NCBI GenBank assembly: GCA_963774405.1
Contig: CAVZEV010000009.1
Span: forward strand, 194,888-258,887
Reading direction: 5' to 3'
Source: VRUE01 sp963774405
GTDB taxonomy: Bacteria; Actinomycetota; Thermoleophilia; Solirubrobacterales; 70-9
DNA: 64,000 bases
Shown here: positions 16,920-25,379 of the stretch, in pieces
Position numbering within the stretch: the stretch's first letter is position 1
Layout of the letters: every line of letters starts with the position of its first letter
The notes under the pieces: model-generated
Databases searched by the model: none
Told to the model about the DNA's origin: nothing
The model's input: the letters and a program-made list of their open reading frames with translations, nothing else
Made by a program: the position numbers and the translations under genes

Positions 16920-18211
16920 CTACGGAGCAACCTGGCGCGCCTGCGGCGGGGCGCCGCGTTCCCGCTGGAGCTTCTGCTTCCTCGCCAGCAAGGGGAGCCC
17001 GAGCCGGGCGCAGCCGAGGGATTCGGCCTGGGGGAGCAGCCGCCACCGATGCGGGCCCTTGTTCAGCATCCCGCTTGGCATTGCCGCGGCCAGCTTCCAG
17101 ATCAGCGGTTGGCCGCCTTCCATCGCCATCTGGCGCAGTACCGGCCAGTGCTTGGAGGTCGCCATGGCCTTTTCGGCTTCGACCTCCGCCGCGCGGTCGC
17201 CGCTCCTGCGGGCCTCGCCCCACTGGCGGAACCAGAGGCAAGAGACGGTGCTCGTCACCTGTCCGCCCACCTGGCTGCGGTTGGTCGTCAGGCCTTCGTT
17301 GGGGATCCGTGACGGCTTGAAGGTCGCGGGCAACGGGATCCCCTTCAGCATTTCGCGGACGACGGCATCGTGGTCGGCGGCCTTGACCACCGTCGCGGGC
17401 ATCGCCTCGAGCCAGGTTTGCGAGTCGACCTTGGTCAGCCGGCCGAGTCGTTCTTCGAAGGCGGAGAGGTCGGGTACCCAGGCGCGCATCTCGAGTGTGT
17501 AGCCGTCTTCCTTCCAGCTCGCGACCATCTGGCGATCGCCCGGCCCGCCCCAGCTGATGCGCCGTTTCCCGGCCTTGGTCGTGACGTAGGACGTTTCCGC
17601 CCGGGTATCGACGAGGGCCGTGGTGCCGAGAACCGGCACCCTGACCGGCTTGTGAACGGTGACGCCCGCAAGCCCCAGGTCGTCGCGATTCCAGCTCAGT
17701 TCCACCTGCCGCTGCCTGACGGACTTCGGGGCCATCTCGGCCATGATGCCGTCGGCCGAGACCCTGATCCCTTCTTGATGGATCGCCGGCCCGGTGACGA
17801 ATTCCATCGACCCCGATTCCCTGCTGCTGCGGGGCATGTAGACGCTGTGCCCTGTCTCATAGACGTCCTGGACCCGCCAGCCCGGGCTTTCGAGCAGAAG
17901 CAGGGGTGTCGATTCGGCGAAGCGGACGAGCTCGGCCCCGTAGGCGCGCGGCGGGCGGTCGGTCCCGCCTCCGGCGACGACGACGAAGAGCGCCGTGGCG
18001 GCGGCGAGAGTCATCGCGCCGAGGGCGAGCGCGCGGCGCCGCGGGCGCTGTTGGGCCGGGAGGCCGGCCACGGAGAGGGGGGAGCCGGCCGCTCGTCGTC
18101 GAGATCGGCGAGCAGCTCGGCTTCCAGCGCCTCCAGGTCGAGCCGGTCGAGCCGGTCCGTGTCGATCGGGTCGGCCTTGGCCAGCGTCATGTCCAGCCCA
18201 CGCGTCTTCAT
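16920..18211 (-). CDS. Membrane protein paired with ECF sigma factor (anti-sigma-like / CU044_5270 type), one frameshift
   Basis: ATG 18211 overlaps the sigma-factor stop (ATGA). The first 45 residues are soluble and acidic (TDRLDRLDLEALEAELLADL), as in short anti-sigma domains. A membrane helix follows (ALALGAMTLAAATALFVVVA) and then a large outer domain (PLLLLESPGWRVQDVY, SWKEDGYTLEMRAWVPDL). The frames meet at the six-G run 18077-18082, where one base seems to be missing: PAPPSP then LSVAGLPAQQRPRRRA. The outer part resembles actinobacterial CU044_5270-type proteins. It probably holds the sigma factor inactive until an envelope signal, an inference from context. Confidence 0.72.
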
Positions 18212-18789
18212 CTTGCTTCCTCCATCTCGAGTTCCGGGTTGCGGTCTGCCGCCAAATCGCGCTGCTCCAGCAGGGCACGCAGTCGGCGCCGGGCGCGGTG
18301 CAGGCGGCTGCGCGCGGCGAGCGAGGAGATGCCGAGGACCTGCGCCGCCTCGCCCGGCGAGAGCTCCTCCCAGGAGATGAGCAGCAGCAGCTCGCGGTCC
18401 TCGTCGCTCAGCTCGCCCATCGCCCGCAGCACCTCGGCCGCCTCGCCGCTCGGGGCGGCGTGGGTCGCGAGCTCGGTCCGCAGCGACTCGGCGAGGCGTT
18501 CCCCCAGCCGCGTACGGCGCTGCTCGGCGCGGCGGCGGTTGGCGAGCACCCGCCGCGCGACGGCGTAGAGCCAGAGCCTCGCCCGCTCGCCCGCCGGGAC
18601 GTCACCGAGGCGCCGCCAGGCGATCAGGAAGGTCTCGGCGACGACGTCGGCCGCGTCCTCGGGGTCGCCGGCGCGCCGCAGCGCGTAGGCGAGAACCGCC
18701 CGCCCGTGCTCGCGGTAGAGCCGGCCGAAGCGGACCTGGGCAAGCTCGCGGCTGAGCGCCCCCTGCTTCTCGGTCTGAGTCGGAGCCAT
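18208..18789 (-). CDS. ECF-family RNA polymerase sigma factor
   Basis: A 193-residue protein with region 2 (FGRLYREHGRAVLAYALRRA, then DVVAETFLIAWRRLGDVP) and region 4 (LLLISWEELSPGEAAQVLGI, then RSRLHRARRRLRALLEQ). It directs RNA polymerase to a specific promoter set. The downstream membrane protein overlaps it by 4 bp and is its likely partner. The upstream region 18790-18812 is AT-rich (CTATCTATATATGTGTCC) and could hold an autoregulated promoter. The target regulon cannot be told. Confidence 0.92.
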   Translation of the reverse strand: MAPTQTEKQGALSRELAQVRFGRLYREHGRAVLAYALRRAGDPEDAADVVAETFLIAWRRLGDVPAGERARLWLYAVARRVLANRRRAEQRRTRLGERLAESLRTELATHAAPSGEAAEVLRAMGELSDEDRELLLLISWEELSPGEAAQVLGISSLAARSRLHRARRRLRALLEQRDLAADRNPELEMEEAR

Positions 18790-18854
18790 CTATCTATATA
18801 TGTGTCCGATCCTGGGCAGCCGTTGCAGTTGGTGACGCCGGGCTCCGCTGTTGG

Positions 18855-20118
18855 ATGTCTAACAAGCGGGAAGCGCCCACGCTCCGAATCGACGAAACGG
18901 GTATGGCTACTAGAGAGAAAAAGAAAAAGGCGGCATGCCCGGAAGGCGGTAGGGGAGGTTTGAGTTCGGTCGGAAAGCTGTTCTCGCGGCCGGTGTTGGC
19001 TGCCTCAGTGCCGCCGCTGGCCTCGATCTTCGGCAGCGGCTTCCTGATCATCGTCCCGGTGCTCGAGCGCGCGCTCGGTGCGCTCGCGGTCGCTCGGCAT
19101 CGCCGGCGTGTGCGCGCTGGCCTGGGTGGTCGGGCACCACGATCCGCCACAACGTCGGCGGTCGTCGAGCCGGCCGCCGAGCAGCACGGCGGCTGGCGGT
19201 GGGCGTGCGCCGGCTGGAGCGCGCGTCGGATCTGGTGATCGTCGTTGCCTACGTGATCTCCGTCGGCCTGTACCTGCGGATCATGGCCCAGTACGTCGTG
19301 CGCTTCGTCGGGGACGGGTCGGACGACGCCGAGCGGCTGCTGGCCAGCGCCGCGATGGTGGCTGATCGTCGCGCGTCGGGGTCCTGCGCGGGTTCGGTGG
19401 GCTCGACCTGCTGGAGCGCGTCGCGCTGGCCGCCGTGCTCGCGCATGATGGCCGTCCTGGGCGGGGTGCTGTTCGTCCACGACGCGCTGGCGACTGCGCG
19501 GCGGCGGAGCTCGACCTGCCCGGCGTGCCCGCACCACGGGCTGGGCACGTGCTGCTCGTGCTCGGCGGCATGGTCATCACCGTCCAGGGCTTCGAGACCG
19601 TCCGCTACCTGCGCACCGAGTACGACGGCGCCGGACCCGGATCTGGGCCTGCCGCCTGTCGCAGCTGGTGTCGGCCGCGGTCTACGTCGGCTTCGTCGCG
19701 CGTCGCCACCCCGGTGATGGGGTTCGGCATCGGCTACGGGCCTGACAACACGCTGCTCGACATCACCGGCCGCGTGGTCCCGCTGCTCGCCTGCCCGTGG
19801 TGCTCGTCGCCGTGCTCAGCCAGTTCAGCGCGGCGACCGCCGACACGGTCGCCGCCGACGGCAACCTGCGGACTCTGCTCGCCGCTGTGCGCGGCCGCGT
19901 CGCCCTACCTGCTCACCGGCGCCGCGGCGATCCTGCTCGTCTGGCTCGCGCCGACGTTCACCATCATCGTCGTCGCCTCGCGCGCCTTCGCCGCCTACTA
20001 CGCGCTGCAGTGCGTCGTCGCCCTGCGCACCTCGTCGGGAATCCGGCGCAAGCTCGGCTTCGGAATCCTGGCGATCGTGCTGGCCCTGATCGCCCTGCTC
20101 GCCCAACCGGCGGGCTGA
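18855..20118 (+). pseudogene. APC-superfamily permease, heavily frameshifted
   Basis: ATG 18855 starts a cytoplasmic basic segment then a first membrane region (LAASVPPLASIFGSGFLIIV). Pieces in all three frames continue one polytopic protein: GIAGVCALAWVVG, DLVIVVAYVISVGLYLRIMA, GHVLLVLGGMVITVQGFETV, VVPLLALPVVLVAVLSQFSA, and a final clean stretch YLLTGAAAILLVWLAPTFTI to KLGFGILAIVLALIALLAQP. GFETVRY with surrounding helices recalls amino-acid/polyamine permeases. At least eight single-base indels between 19080 and 19920 break it, while the next gene is perfect. This suggests a poor-quality sequence patch, though a decayed gene cannot be excluded. Confidence 0.6.
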
Positions 20119-20172
20119 GGCGCTTCGGGCGCAAGGCAGGGAGGCGCCGTCGATGGATACGGTGCCGACCGC

Positions 20173-21327
20173 ATGACCGCCACCGACGTCTACTCGATCC
20201 CCCAGGACCTGCTCGACTTCCGCGAGACGATCGGCCAGATCGCGCGCGAGCGGATCGCTCCGCGCGCGGCCGAGATCGACGAGAAGTCCGAATATCCGCG
20301 GGACGTGCGTGAGCTGCTGGCCGAGCACGACATCCTCGCCCTGCCCTTCGAGGAGGAGTACGGGGGGACCGGGACGGGGACGCTGATGTTGCAGATGGCG
20401 GTCGAGGAGATCGCCAAGGCCTGCGCCTCGAGCGCCCTGATCCTGATGGTGCAGGAGCTCGGCTCGCTGCCGATCCGGCTCTTCGGCAGCGACGAGCTGA
20501 AGCAGCGGGTGCTGCCGCGCTGTGCCAGCGGCGAGTGGACGCCCGCCTTCGCGCTCTCCGAGCCCGAGGCCGGCTCGGATCCCGCCGCGATGCGCACCCA
20601 CGCCGAGCTCGACGGGGACGAGTGGGTGATCAACGGCTCGAAGAACTGGATCAGCAATGCCGGCGTCGCCGACTTCTACGTCGTCTTCGCCGTCACCGAC
20701 CGCGAAAAGCGGCGGATCACCGCCTTCATGGTCGAGGCCGACCGGCCCGGCTTCTCGATCGGCAAGCTCGAGCACAAGCTCGGCATCCGCGGCTCGCCGA
20801 CCGGCTCGCCGGTCTTCGACGACGTCCGCGTGCCCGACGAGAACGTGATCGGCGAGGTCGGGCGCGGGCTCGGCGTCGCCCTCGGCACGCTGGAAAGGAC
20901 GCGGCTCGGCGCCGCCGCGCAGGCGGTCGGCATCGCCCAGGGGGCGACCGACTACGCGACCACCTACGCCTCCGAGCGGGTCGCCTTCGGCAAGCCGATC
21001 CTCGATCTGCAGGCGATCCAGTTCAAGCTGGCCGAGATGGAGACCGGCACCGCCGCCGCCCGCGAGCTGCTCTACAAGGCCTGCGCGATGGCCGACCAGG
21101 ACGACCCCGGCCTGGCCAAGCACTCATCGATGGCGAAGCTCTTCGCCTCCGACAACGCGATGCGGGTCACGGTCGAGGCGATCCAGGTGCTCGGCGGCTA
21201 CGGCTACGTCAAGGAGTACCCGGTCGAGCGAATGATGCGCGACGCCAAGATCACCCAGATCTACGAGGGCACCAACGAGATCCAGCGCGTCGTGATCTCC
21301 CGCGCGATGGACCCGCGGCGCCGCTGA
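20173..21327 (+). CDS. Acyl-CoA dehydrogenase
   Basis: A 384-residue protein of normal family length. Landmarks are FALSEPEAGSDPAAM (FAD-binding signature), NGSKNWISNAGVADF, the long helical C-terminal half (SERVAFGKPILDLQAIQFKL) and the closing QVLGGYGYVKEYPVERMMRD, then KITQIYEGTNEIQRVVISR. The YEGTNEIQR segment includes the catalytic Glu position of short/medium-chain enzymes. It removes two hydrogens from acyl-CoA and passes electrons to ETF. It is followed 20 bp later by a HAD hydrolase gene. Substrate chain length is not evident. Confidence 0.95.
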   Translation: MTATDVYSIPQDLLDFRETIGQIARERIAPRAAEIDEKSEYPRDVRELLAEHDILALPFEEEYGGTGTGTLMLQMAVEEIAKACASSALILMVQELGSLPIRLFGSDELKQRVLPRCASGEWTPAFALSEPEAGSDPAAMRTHAELDGDEWVINGSKNWISNAGVADFYVVFAVTDREKRRITAFMVEADRPGFSIGKLEHKLGIRGSPTGSPVFDDVRVPDENVIGEVGRGLGVALGTLERTRLGAAAQAVGIAQGATDYATTYASERVAFGKPILDLQAIQFKLAEMETGTAAARELLYKACAMADQDDPGLAKHSSMAKLFASDNAMRVTVEAIQVLGGYGYVKEYPVERMMRDAKITQIYEGTNEIQRVVISRAMDPRRR

Positions 21328-21346
21328 CTGAACGGTTTACCACCGT

Positions 21347-22103
21347 ATGAGTGGGTCAATCGACCACTCGACGTCGAGGGCCCCGGTGGAAGCGGTCACC
21401 TTCGACTTCTGGAACACGATCGCGCGGGCGCCGGCGGGGTTGATGGGCGAGGCGCGGCGGCGGGCGATTGTCGACGTCTGCGCGGAATGCGATGTCGAGC
21501 TCGATGCGGAGCTGCTGGCCGGGGCAGCTCGGGGAGGTCACTCGCGCATACGAGCGCTCGTGGTCGGTCGGGGACCATTTCCACCCCCGCGAGGGAGCCG
21601 AGATGCTGGTGCGCTCGCTGGGCCTGGAGGGGGACGCGGGGGAGAGGGCGGCCGAGGCGTTCCTGACCGTGGCCCGAAACGCGCCGGTGGAGCCGGCGGC
21701 CGACATCCGTCCCTGCCTGGAGACATTGCGAGCGCGCGGCGTCCGCCTGGGCATCGTCTGCGACGCCGGCTTCAGCGGCGGCGAGGTCATGCGTGAGCTG
21801 CTCGAGCGCGAGGGGCTGCTCGCCTACTTCTCCGGCTGGGCCTTCTCCGACGAGGTCGGCCACTACAAGCCGGCGCCGCAGATCTTCGAAGCGGCGCTCT
21901 CGGCGCTCGATGCGGAGCCGGCGGCCGCGATGCACATCGGTGACCTGCGCCGCACCGACATCGCTGGCGCCTCGGCGCTCGGCATGAGGACCGTCCGCTA
22001 CACGGCCCTCAACGACGACCCCGAGGTCGACGGCGCGATCGAGGCCGATTTCGTGCTCGACAGTCACCGCGAGCTGCCCGGCCTCATCGACACCCTCAGC
22101 TGA
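21347..22103 (+). CDS. HAD-family hydrolase, one frameshift
   Basis: Motif I is TFDFWNT (nucleophile Asp, with Asn where many HADs have the second Asp; DFWNT-type phosphatases are common). Motif II lies in LGIVCDAG, the Lys in GHYKPAPQIF and the metal Asp in HIGDLRRTD. The first frame (from ATG 21347, or GTG 21386 directly before the domain) runs to about 21520. An extra G in the run 21521-21524 then shifts it, and LLAGQLGEVTRAYERSWSVG continues in the other frame to TGA 22103. It probably acts as a small-molecule phosphatase. Confidence 0.78.
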
Positions 22104-22114
22104 CCAACCTTTGT

Positions 22115-22147
22115 GGGAGGGCGGCGCACTCGGAACGCCGCCCTCCC
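22115..22147 (+). terminator. Strong hairpin terminator after the HAD gene
   Basis: The 12-bp arms GGGAGGGCGGCG (22115-22126) and CGCCGCCCTCCC (22136-22147) pair perfectly around a 9-nt loop. It starts 12 bp after the HAD stop codon; no T-tract follows. Confidence 0.75.
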
Positions 22148-22259
22148 ATCCATCGAGCAAGCGCCGAGCGTCCACAGTGGCGAGCATCGTGCTGACGACC
22201 GCTCCTGGGCCCAACGCTCGGCGCGGCCATGATGGTAGGCATGAAAAAGACTCCGGCGT

Positions 22260-22970
22260 TCAGGAAGTTTTTGAGCGCTGTTTGTCGCTTACGTTCTTCT
22301 GTTCGCGCCCGTCTCGCCAGGTAGGCACGTTCGCCATCTTGCCGTCCCTTGAGCCGAACACTAAGAGGACGGCGCTAATCCGAACGTGGTCGCTGTTGTC
22401 ATTGCTTTTCGCTCGACGGTCAGCCGATTCGGCCTCGAGTTTCAGGAAGTCTTCGATGAACTTGTCGGCCAGTCGCTCGGCGTCCTGGCAGCCCTGGTCG
22501 TCGAGGTCCACCGGGAGCCAGCCGACGTGCCAGTCGTCGCGGTCGTAGAAAGTGCCCGCCTCGAGCGAGTTGGCAACGTCGCGCTCGATGTTCTCCAGGA
22601 TGCCGTTGCCGATAATGCGCTGCGCAACCTTCGGGATGTCGCTCGCGACGCCTGAAGGAACGAAGGTCCTCATTGTGGCCCGATAGAAGTGCTCGACCGC
22701 CCCTCGTCGTGGCTCCATGCGAGTCAACTCGATCATTTCAAAGTCCTTAAGGACTTTGATGTGGTAGCTGACTTGGCTCAGTCCCTCGTCGAGCGCCTTC
22801 TTGAGTTCGTTAGGGCTCCACTCTCCTGCGTTCATCAGATCGAGGATCGCGACACGCATGGGATGAGCGAGCGCCTTGAGGAGCTTCATCTGGAGGGTGA
22901 GTTTCTCCTCCTTCTTTTCCTTCTTCGGTGCCCTGCTCGCCGATCCACTAGTTGGCTTTTGCTTTGTCAT
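22260..22970 (-). CDS. ArsR-like winged-helix transcriptional regulator
   Basis: ATG 22970 is preceded by AGGAG (about 8 nt away), so the upstream in-frame ATG is not needed. After a Lys-rich leader (PKKEKKEEKL), an ArsR/HTH_20-type winged helix is clear: KLLKALAHPMRVAILDLMNA, ELKKALDEGLSQVSYHIKVL, then TRMEPRRGAVEHFYR. The remaining 130 residues are a helical domain with DDWHVGWLPVDLDDQGCQDA. I see no Cys pair suggestive of metal sensing. Divergent from the small open frame at 23151 over a 180-bp AT-rich region, which both may share for control. Confidence 0.8.
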   Translation of the reverse strand: MTKQKPTSGSASRAPKKEKKEEKLTLQMKLLKALAHPMRVAILDLMNAGEWSPNELKKALDEGLSQVSYHIKVLKDFEMIELTRMEPRRGAVEHFYRATMRTFVPSGVASDIPKVAQRIIGNGILENIERDVANSLEAGTFYDRDDWHVGWLPVDLDDQGCQDAERLADKFIEDFLKLEAESADRRAKSNDNSDHVRISAVLLVFGSRDGKMANVPTWRDGREQKNVSDKQRSKTS

Positions 22971-23150
22971 GCCCCGCTCCTGTCTGGTCCGCCGCAAGGC
23001 ACTCCACCTGAAATCCAATTGCTTCGGGCCGGTTGTTTTGAACAGAAAATTAACCGCAAATAGCCCGTCGGGCTCGGTTTCTTTCTGATTGATCTAATCT
23101 TTCGCGATTAATCAAAAGAATTAAAAGCATTTGGGGAGGGGGTGAGCGTG
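22971..23150. promoter_or_regulatory. AT-rich divergent promoter region
   Basis: Between the regulator start (22970, minus) and the small frame at 23151 (plus). TGATTGATC and GATTAATCA (about 23093-23114) form an imperfect inverted repeat, followed by AAAAGAATTAAAAGCATTT, unusually AT-rich for this genome. Candidate operator and promoter for one or both sides; no consensus -35/-10 pair can be fixed. Confidence 0.4.
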
Positions 23151-23210
23151 ATGACGATCAAGCCGTGCCCGACGGTGGTTCCGTTGCTGTCGAGCTTCAA
23201 GACTCGCTGA
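23151..23210 (+). CDS. Possible 19-residue peptide gene
   Basis: ATG 23151 to TGA 23208-23210 encodes MTIKPCPTVVPLLSSFKTR. GGGGAGGGGG at 23133-23142 ends 8 nt before the ATG, an excellent ribosome site, and a strong hairpin starts 6 nt after the stop. In-frame GTG codons at 23142 and 23148 would add two or three residues. There is a single Cys and no obvious signal or known leader motif. The compact unit (AT-rich promoter, ribosome site, short frame, hairpin), divergent from a regulator, suggests a true small gene or leader peptide, but conservation is untested. Confidence 0.4.
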   Translation: MTIKPCPTVVPLLSSFKTR

Positions 23211-23215
23211 GGCGC

Positions 23216-23256
23216 GGGCAGGACTTGGCGAGGCTGACGAGCGCCAGGTCCTGCCC
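23216..23256 (+). terminator. Long hairpin after the 19-residue frame
   Basis: The 15-nt arms GGGCAGGACTTGGCG (23216-23230) and CGCCAGGTCCTGCCC (23242-23256) pair fully with one G-T wobble around an 11-nt loop. No T-tract follows. It could end transcription from both sides. Confidence 0.65.
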
Positions 23257-23292
23257 AGCCGCTGAGCTTCGGTCTCGGGTCAGCCACCTGGC

Positions 23293-24333
23293 CTAATGGG
23301 ACACGCGCTGTGCCTGCCAGTCCTCGACTCCGGCTCGCATCTGCCCGTCGCCGATGAGCTCGGCGCCCTGCTCGGCGGCGTATTCAGCGGCCGACTGAAG
23401 GGCCGCGAGGGTGGCGCGCAGATTGCCGCTTGTCTCGATGTAGAAGTCGACGAGTCGGGCGGCCGCTTCCTCGCTGAGGATGTCGGCCGCCGAAGTCTCC
23501 CCGAGATCGAACTGGTCCAGCCTGTTGTCCACGATCGCCTCGAGCGCCCGGCGCGCCGCCGCCGGCTGAAGTTTTGGAATCTCGATCATTGCCATGCTTT
23601 GCGAGAGGTGCTCGAAGGCCTCGAGAGATCGGAAGACGTCCTGAATCGCGATCAGGCAGGCGGCATCGACCTCATGGGCGAAGGCGCGGATCGGGCCTTC
23701 GATGAAGCCCTGTGCGATGGCGGTGTCATGTCCCCCGATGGCCGCCTCGGTGTCCTCGAGCACAAATACAGGCCGAAGCTCTCTGGCAACCAGGATCGAG
23801 ATCAGGCGGTCCATTCCGGCCAGGCGATCGACCGCAAGCGCCTCAGTTTGGACCTGCTCCCGGAGGGTGCCCAGATCGGTGTGCAGCGCTGCGGGGATCG
23901 GCCCCCCGCCGAGTGTCCCACCGGCGCCGAGTGAGCGTTCCGAGCTCCTGGTATCCCCGCGCAGCCGTGTCAGCCGCCGACGCTCGCGCTTGGCGAGGTC
24001 GATGTCGTTCAGGGCCTGACTGAGGGTCACCGCGCAGATGACGCTCACAGAGGTTGGATCGTCGGCGCCACTGACCGGGACGCGCAGCGCCAGGTGGCTG
24101 TCGGGAAGCTCCTTGCAGACGTGGGCGATGAGGCTCGACTTGCCGCCGCCGCGCGGCCCGACGATCCCGACCACTCCCTCCCGGTCGACGCACTCGCGCA
24201 GGGCCCTGCCCTCGCATGAGGTCTTCCCGACGAGGCGATCGAAGGGGACGTGGTCGTGGGCCAGGTGGGCGAAGCGCTGGCGGGGGCGAAAGAAGCTCTC
24301 CTCGGCGGCTCGCTTGAGGATCTCTGCGCTCAT
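23293..24333 (-). CDS. P-loop ATPase, second gene of a two-ATPase operon
   Basis: A 346-residue protein. The N-terminus is helical (EESFFRPRQRFAHLAHDHVP), then GIVGPRGGGKSSLI (Walker A, about residue 58) and VFVLEDTEAAI (Walker B with acidic ED). The C-terminal half is helical (NLRATLAALQSAAEYAAEQG). Layout resembles AAA/STAND-type regulatory ATPases of the ORC/Cdc6 style. It overlaps the upstream ATPase gene by 4 bp (ATGA at 24330-24333), so the two products are probably made together and may act as a complex. No DNA-binding wing is visible at its end, unlike the partner. Confidence 0.65.
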   Translation of the reverse strand: MSAEILKRAAEESFFRPRQRFAHLAHDHVPFDRLVGKTSCEGRALRECVDREGVVGIVGPRGGGKSSLIAHVCKELPDSHLALRVPVSGADDPTSVSVICAVTLSQALNDIDLAKRERRRLTRLRGDTRSSERSLGAGGTLGGGPIPAALHTDLGTLREQVQTEALAVDRLAGMDRLISILVARELRPVFVLEDTEAAIGGHDTAIAQGFIEGPIRAFAHEVDAACLIAIQDVFRSLEAFEHLSQSMAMIEIPKLQPAAARRALEAIVDNRLDQFDLGETSAADILSEEAAARLVDFYIETSGNLRATLAALQSAAEYAAEQGAELIGDGQMRAGVEDWQAQRVSH

Positions 24334-25334
24334 CGCCTGAGATTGGGTCTGTAGGTCAACCGTGGACGACCGGGCCCGCTGCTCGGCTCGGCTTCGGTCA
24401 CGACCAGGTCGTTTTCCTGAAGCATGTGGAACAGCTGCGTCAGGCGGGCTCGCGTGAGGCCAAGCGAATCCTGCAGCTCTGGCTCGGAGGGGCTCGCCTG
24501 GCCTCTGTCGAGCAGCTCGGCCATCAGCATGCCGGCCGTCCGTCCGAGCCGCGACGCACGGTCGAGCAGCACGCCTCGCTCGGCGAGGAAGGTCTCCGGA
24601 TCGCCTTCATCGAGAATGCCGTGGCTCATCGCGCGCAGCGCCTCACGCGGGCTGCCACGTGCGTTGGCCGCGGCATGCATGACCAACTCCTTGTCGATGT
24701 CTTCCGCCGTCGGGTAGCGCCGGCCCAACAGAGTGGCCAGCTCGGTCGTCGGCCAGGGTCCGATTTGAGCCACGATGTCGAAGAAGGCATCTGCAGGGGG
24801 CTTCATCACTGTCGAGCGGTCGTTCTCGTCTATGGCGACGATCCATCTGTGATCCTGCTGCCAGAGCACGTCTCGCATCCGGCCAAACAGATCGAAGACC
24901 GCTTCCGCCGCGCCAGAGCAGTCGAGCAGGATCAGGGCCGGGTCGGCTTGCCCGATCGAGCGCAGGAGCGCGGCCAAATTCCGTGACGCGCCGGCAATGG
25001 GCTCATCCGGGGTGGTGACGGCAGCTACTGCGCCTTCGGTGTTCTCCGCGAGGGTCGACGGCTCGCCGGAGAGGGCGTTGCGGATCCGGGTCGCCAGGTC
25101 GACGACATCTCGCGCTGCGGTTCCGTCGACGAATACAGGTCCCTCGCTCTCTCCGTCACGCATTGCGTACTGGATCTGGTGGAGGAGTGAGGTCTTGCCC
25201 GAGCCACGCGGGCCGACCAAGACGACGTTGAGGTCGCGTTCGCTGCCGAGCACTACGGCATTCCAGGCCGGGGGGGTGACAAAGAGGTCCGCGTCGGCTT
25301 TGTTGTCGTAGAGAGGCCGTCCTTTCAAAAGCAT
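24330..25334 (-). CDS. P-loop ATPase with C-terminal winged helix, first gene of a two-ATPase operon
   Basis: A 334-residue protein. Walker A is VVLVGPRGSGKTSLL (about residue 40), Walker B ALILLDCSGAAEAVF, followed by a sensor-like WIVAIDENDRS. The C-terminal 80 residues look like a winged helix (LQDSLGLTRARLTQLFHMLQ, then ENDLVVTEAEPSSGPGRPRL). This suits an ATP-dependent DNA-binding regulator or an ORC-like loader. It starts 4 bp after a perfect inverted repeat at 25339-25366 and may repress its own operon. Function of the pair unknown. Confidence 0.65.
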   Translation of the reverse strand: MLLKGRPLYDNKADADLFVTPPAWNAVVLGSERDLNVVLVGPRGSGKTSLLHQIQYAMRDGESEGPVFVDGTAARDVVDLATRIRNALSGEPSTLAENTEGAVAAVTTPDEPIAGASRNLAALLRSIGQADPALILLDCSGAAEAVFDLFGRMRDVLWQQDHRWIVAIDENDRSTVMKPPADAFFDIVAQIGPWPTTELATLLGRRYPTAEDIDKELVMHAAANARGSPREALRAMSHGILDEGDPETFLAERGVLLDRASRLGRTAGMLMAELLDRGQASPSEPELQDSLGLTRARLTQLFHMLQENDLVVTEAEPSSGPGRPRLTYRPNLRR

Positions 25335-25338
25335 TAAC

Positions 25339-25366
25339 GCAATTTACAGTAAATAACGTAAATTGC
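25339..25366. promoter_or_regulatory. Inverted-repeat operator upstream of the two-ATPase operon
   Basis: The arms GCAATTTAC (25339-25347) and GTAAATTGC (25358-25366) are perfect complements with a 10-bp spacer. An inner palindrome TTTACAGTAAA overlaps the left arm, giving a third half-site. The block is strikingly AT-rich for this genome and ends 4 bp before the ATPase start codon, the expected place for a repressor site. Confidence 0.7.
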
Positions 25367-25379
25367 AACGAGGCCGCTG

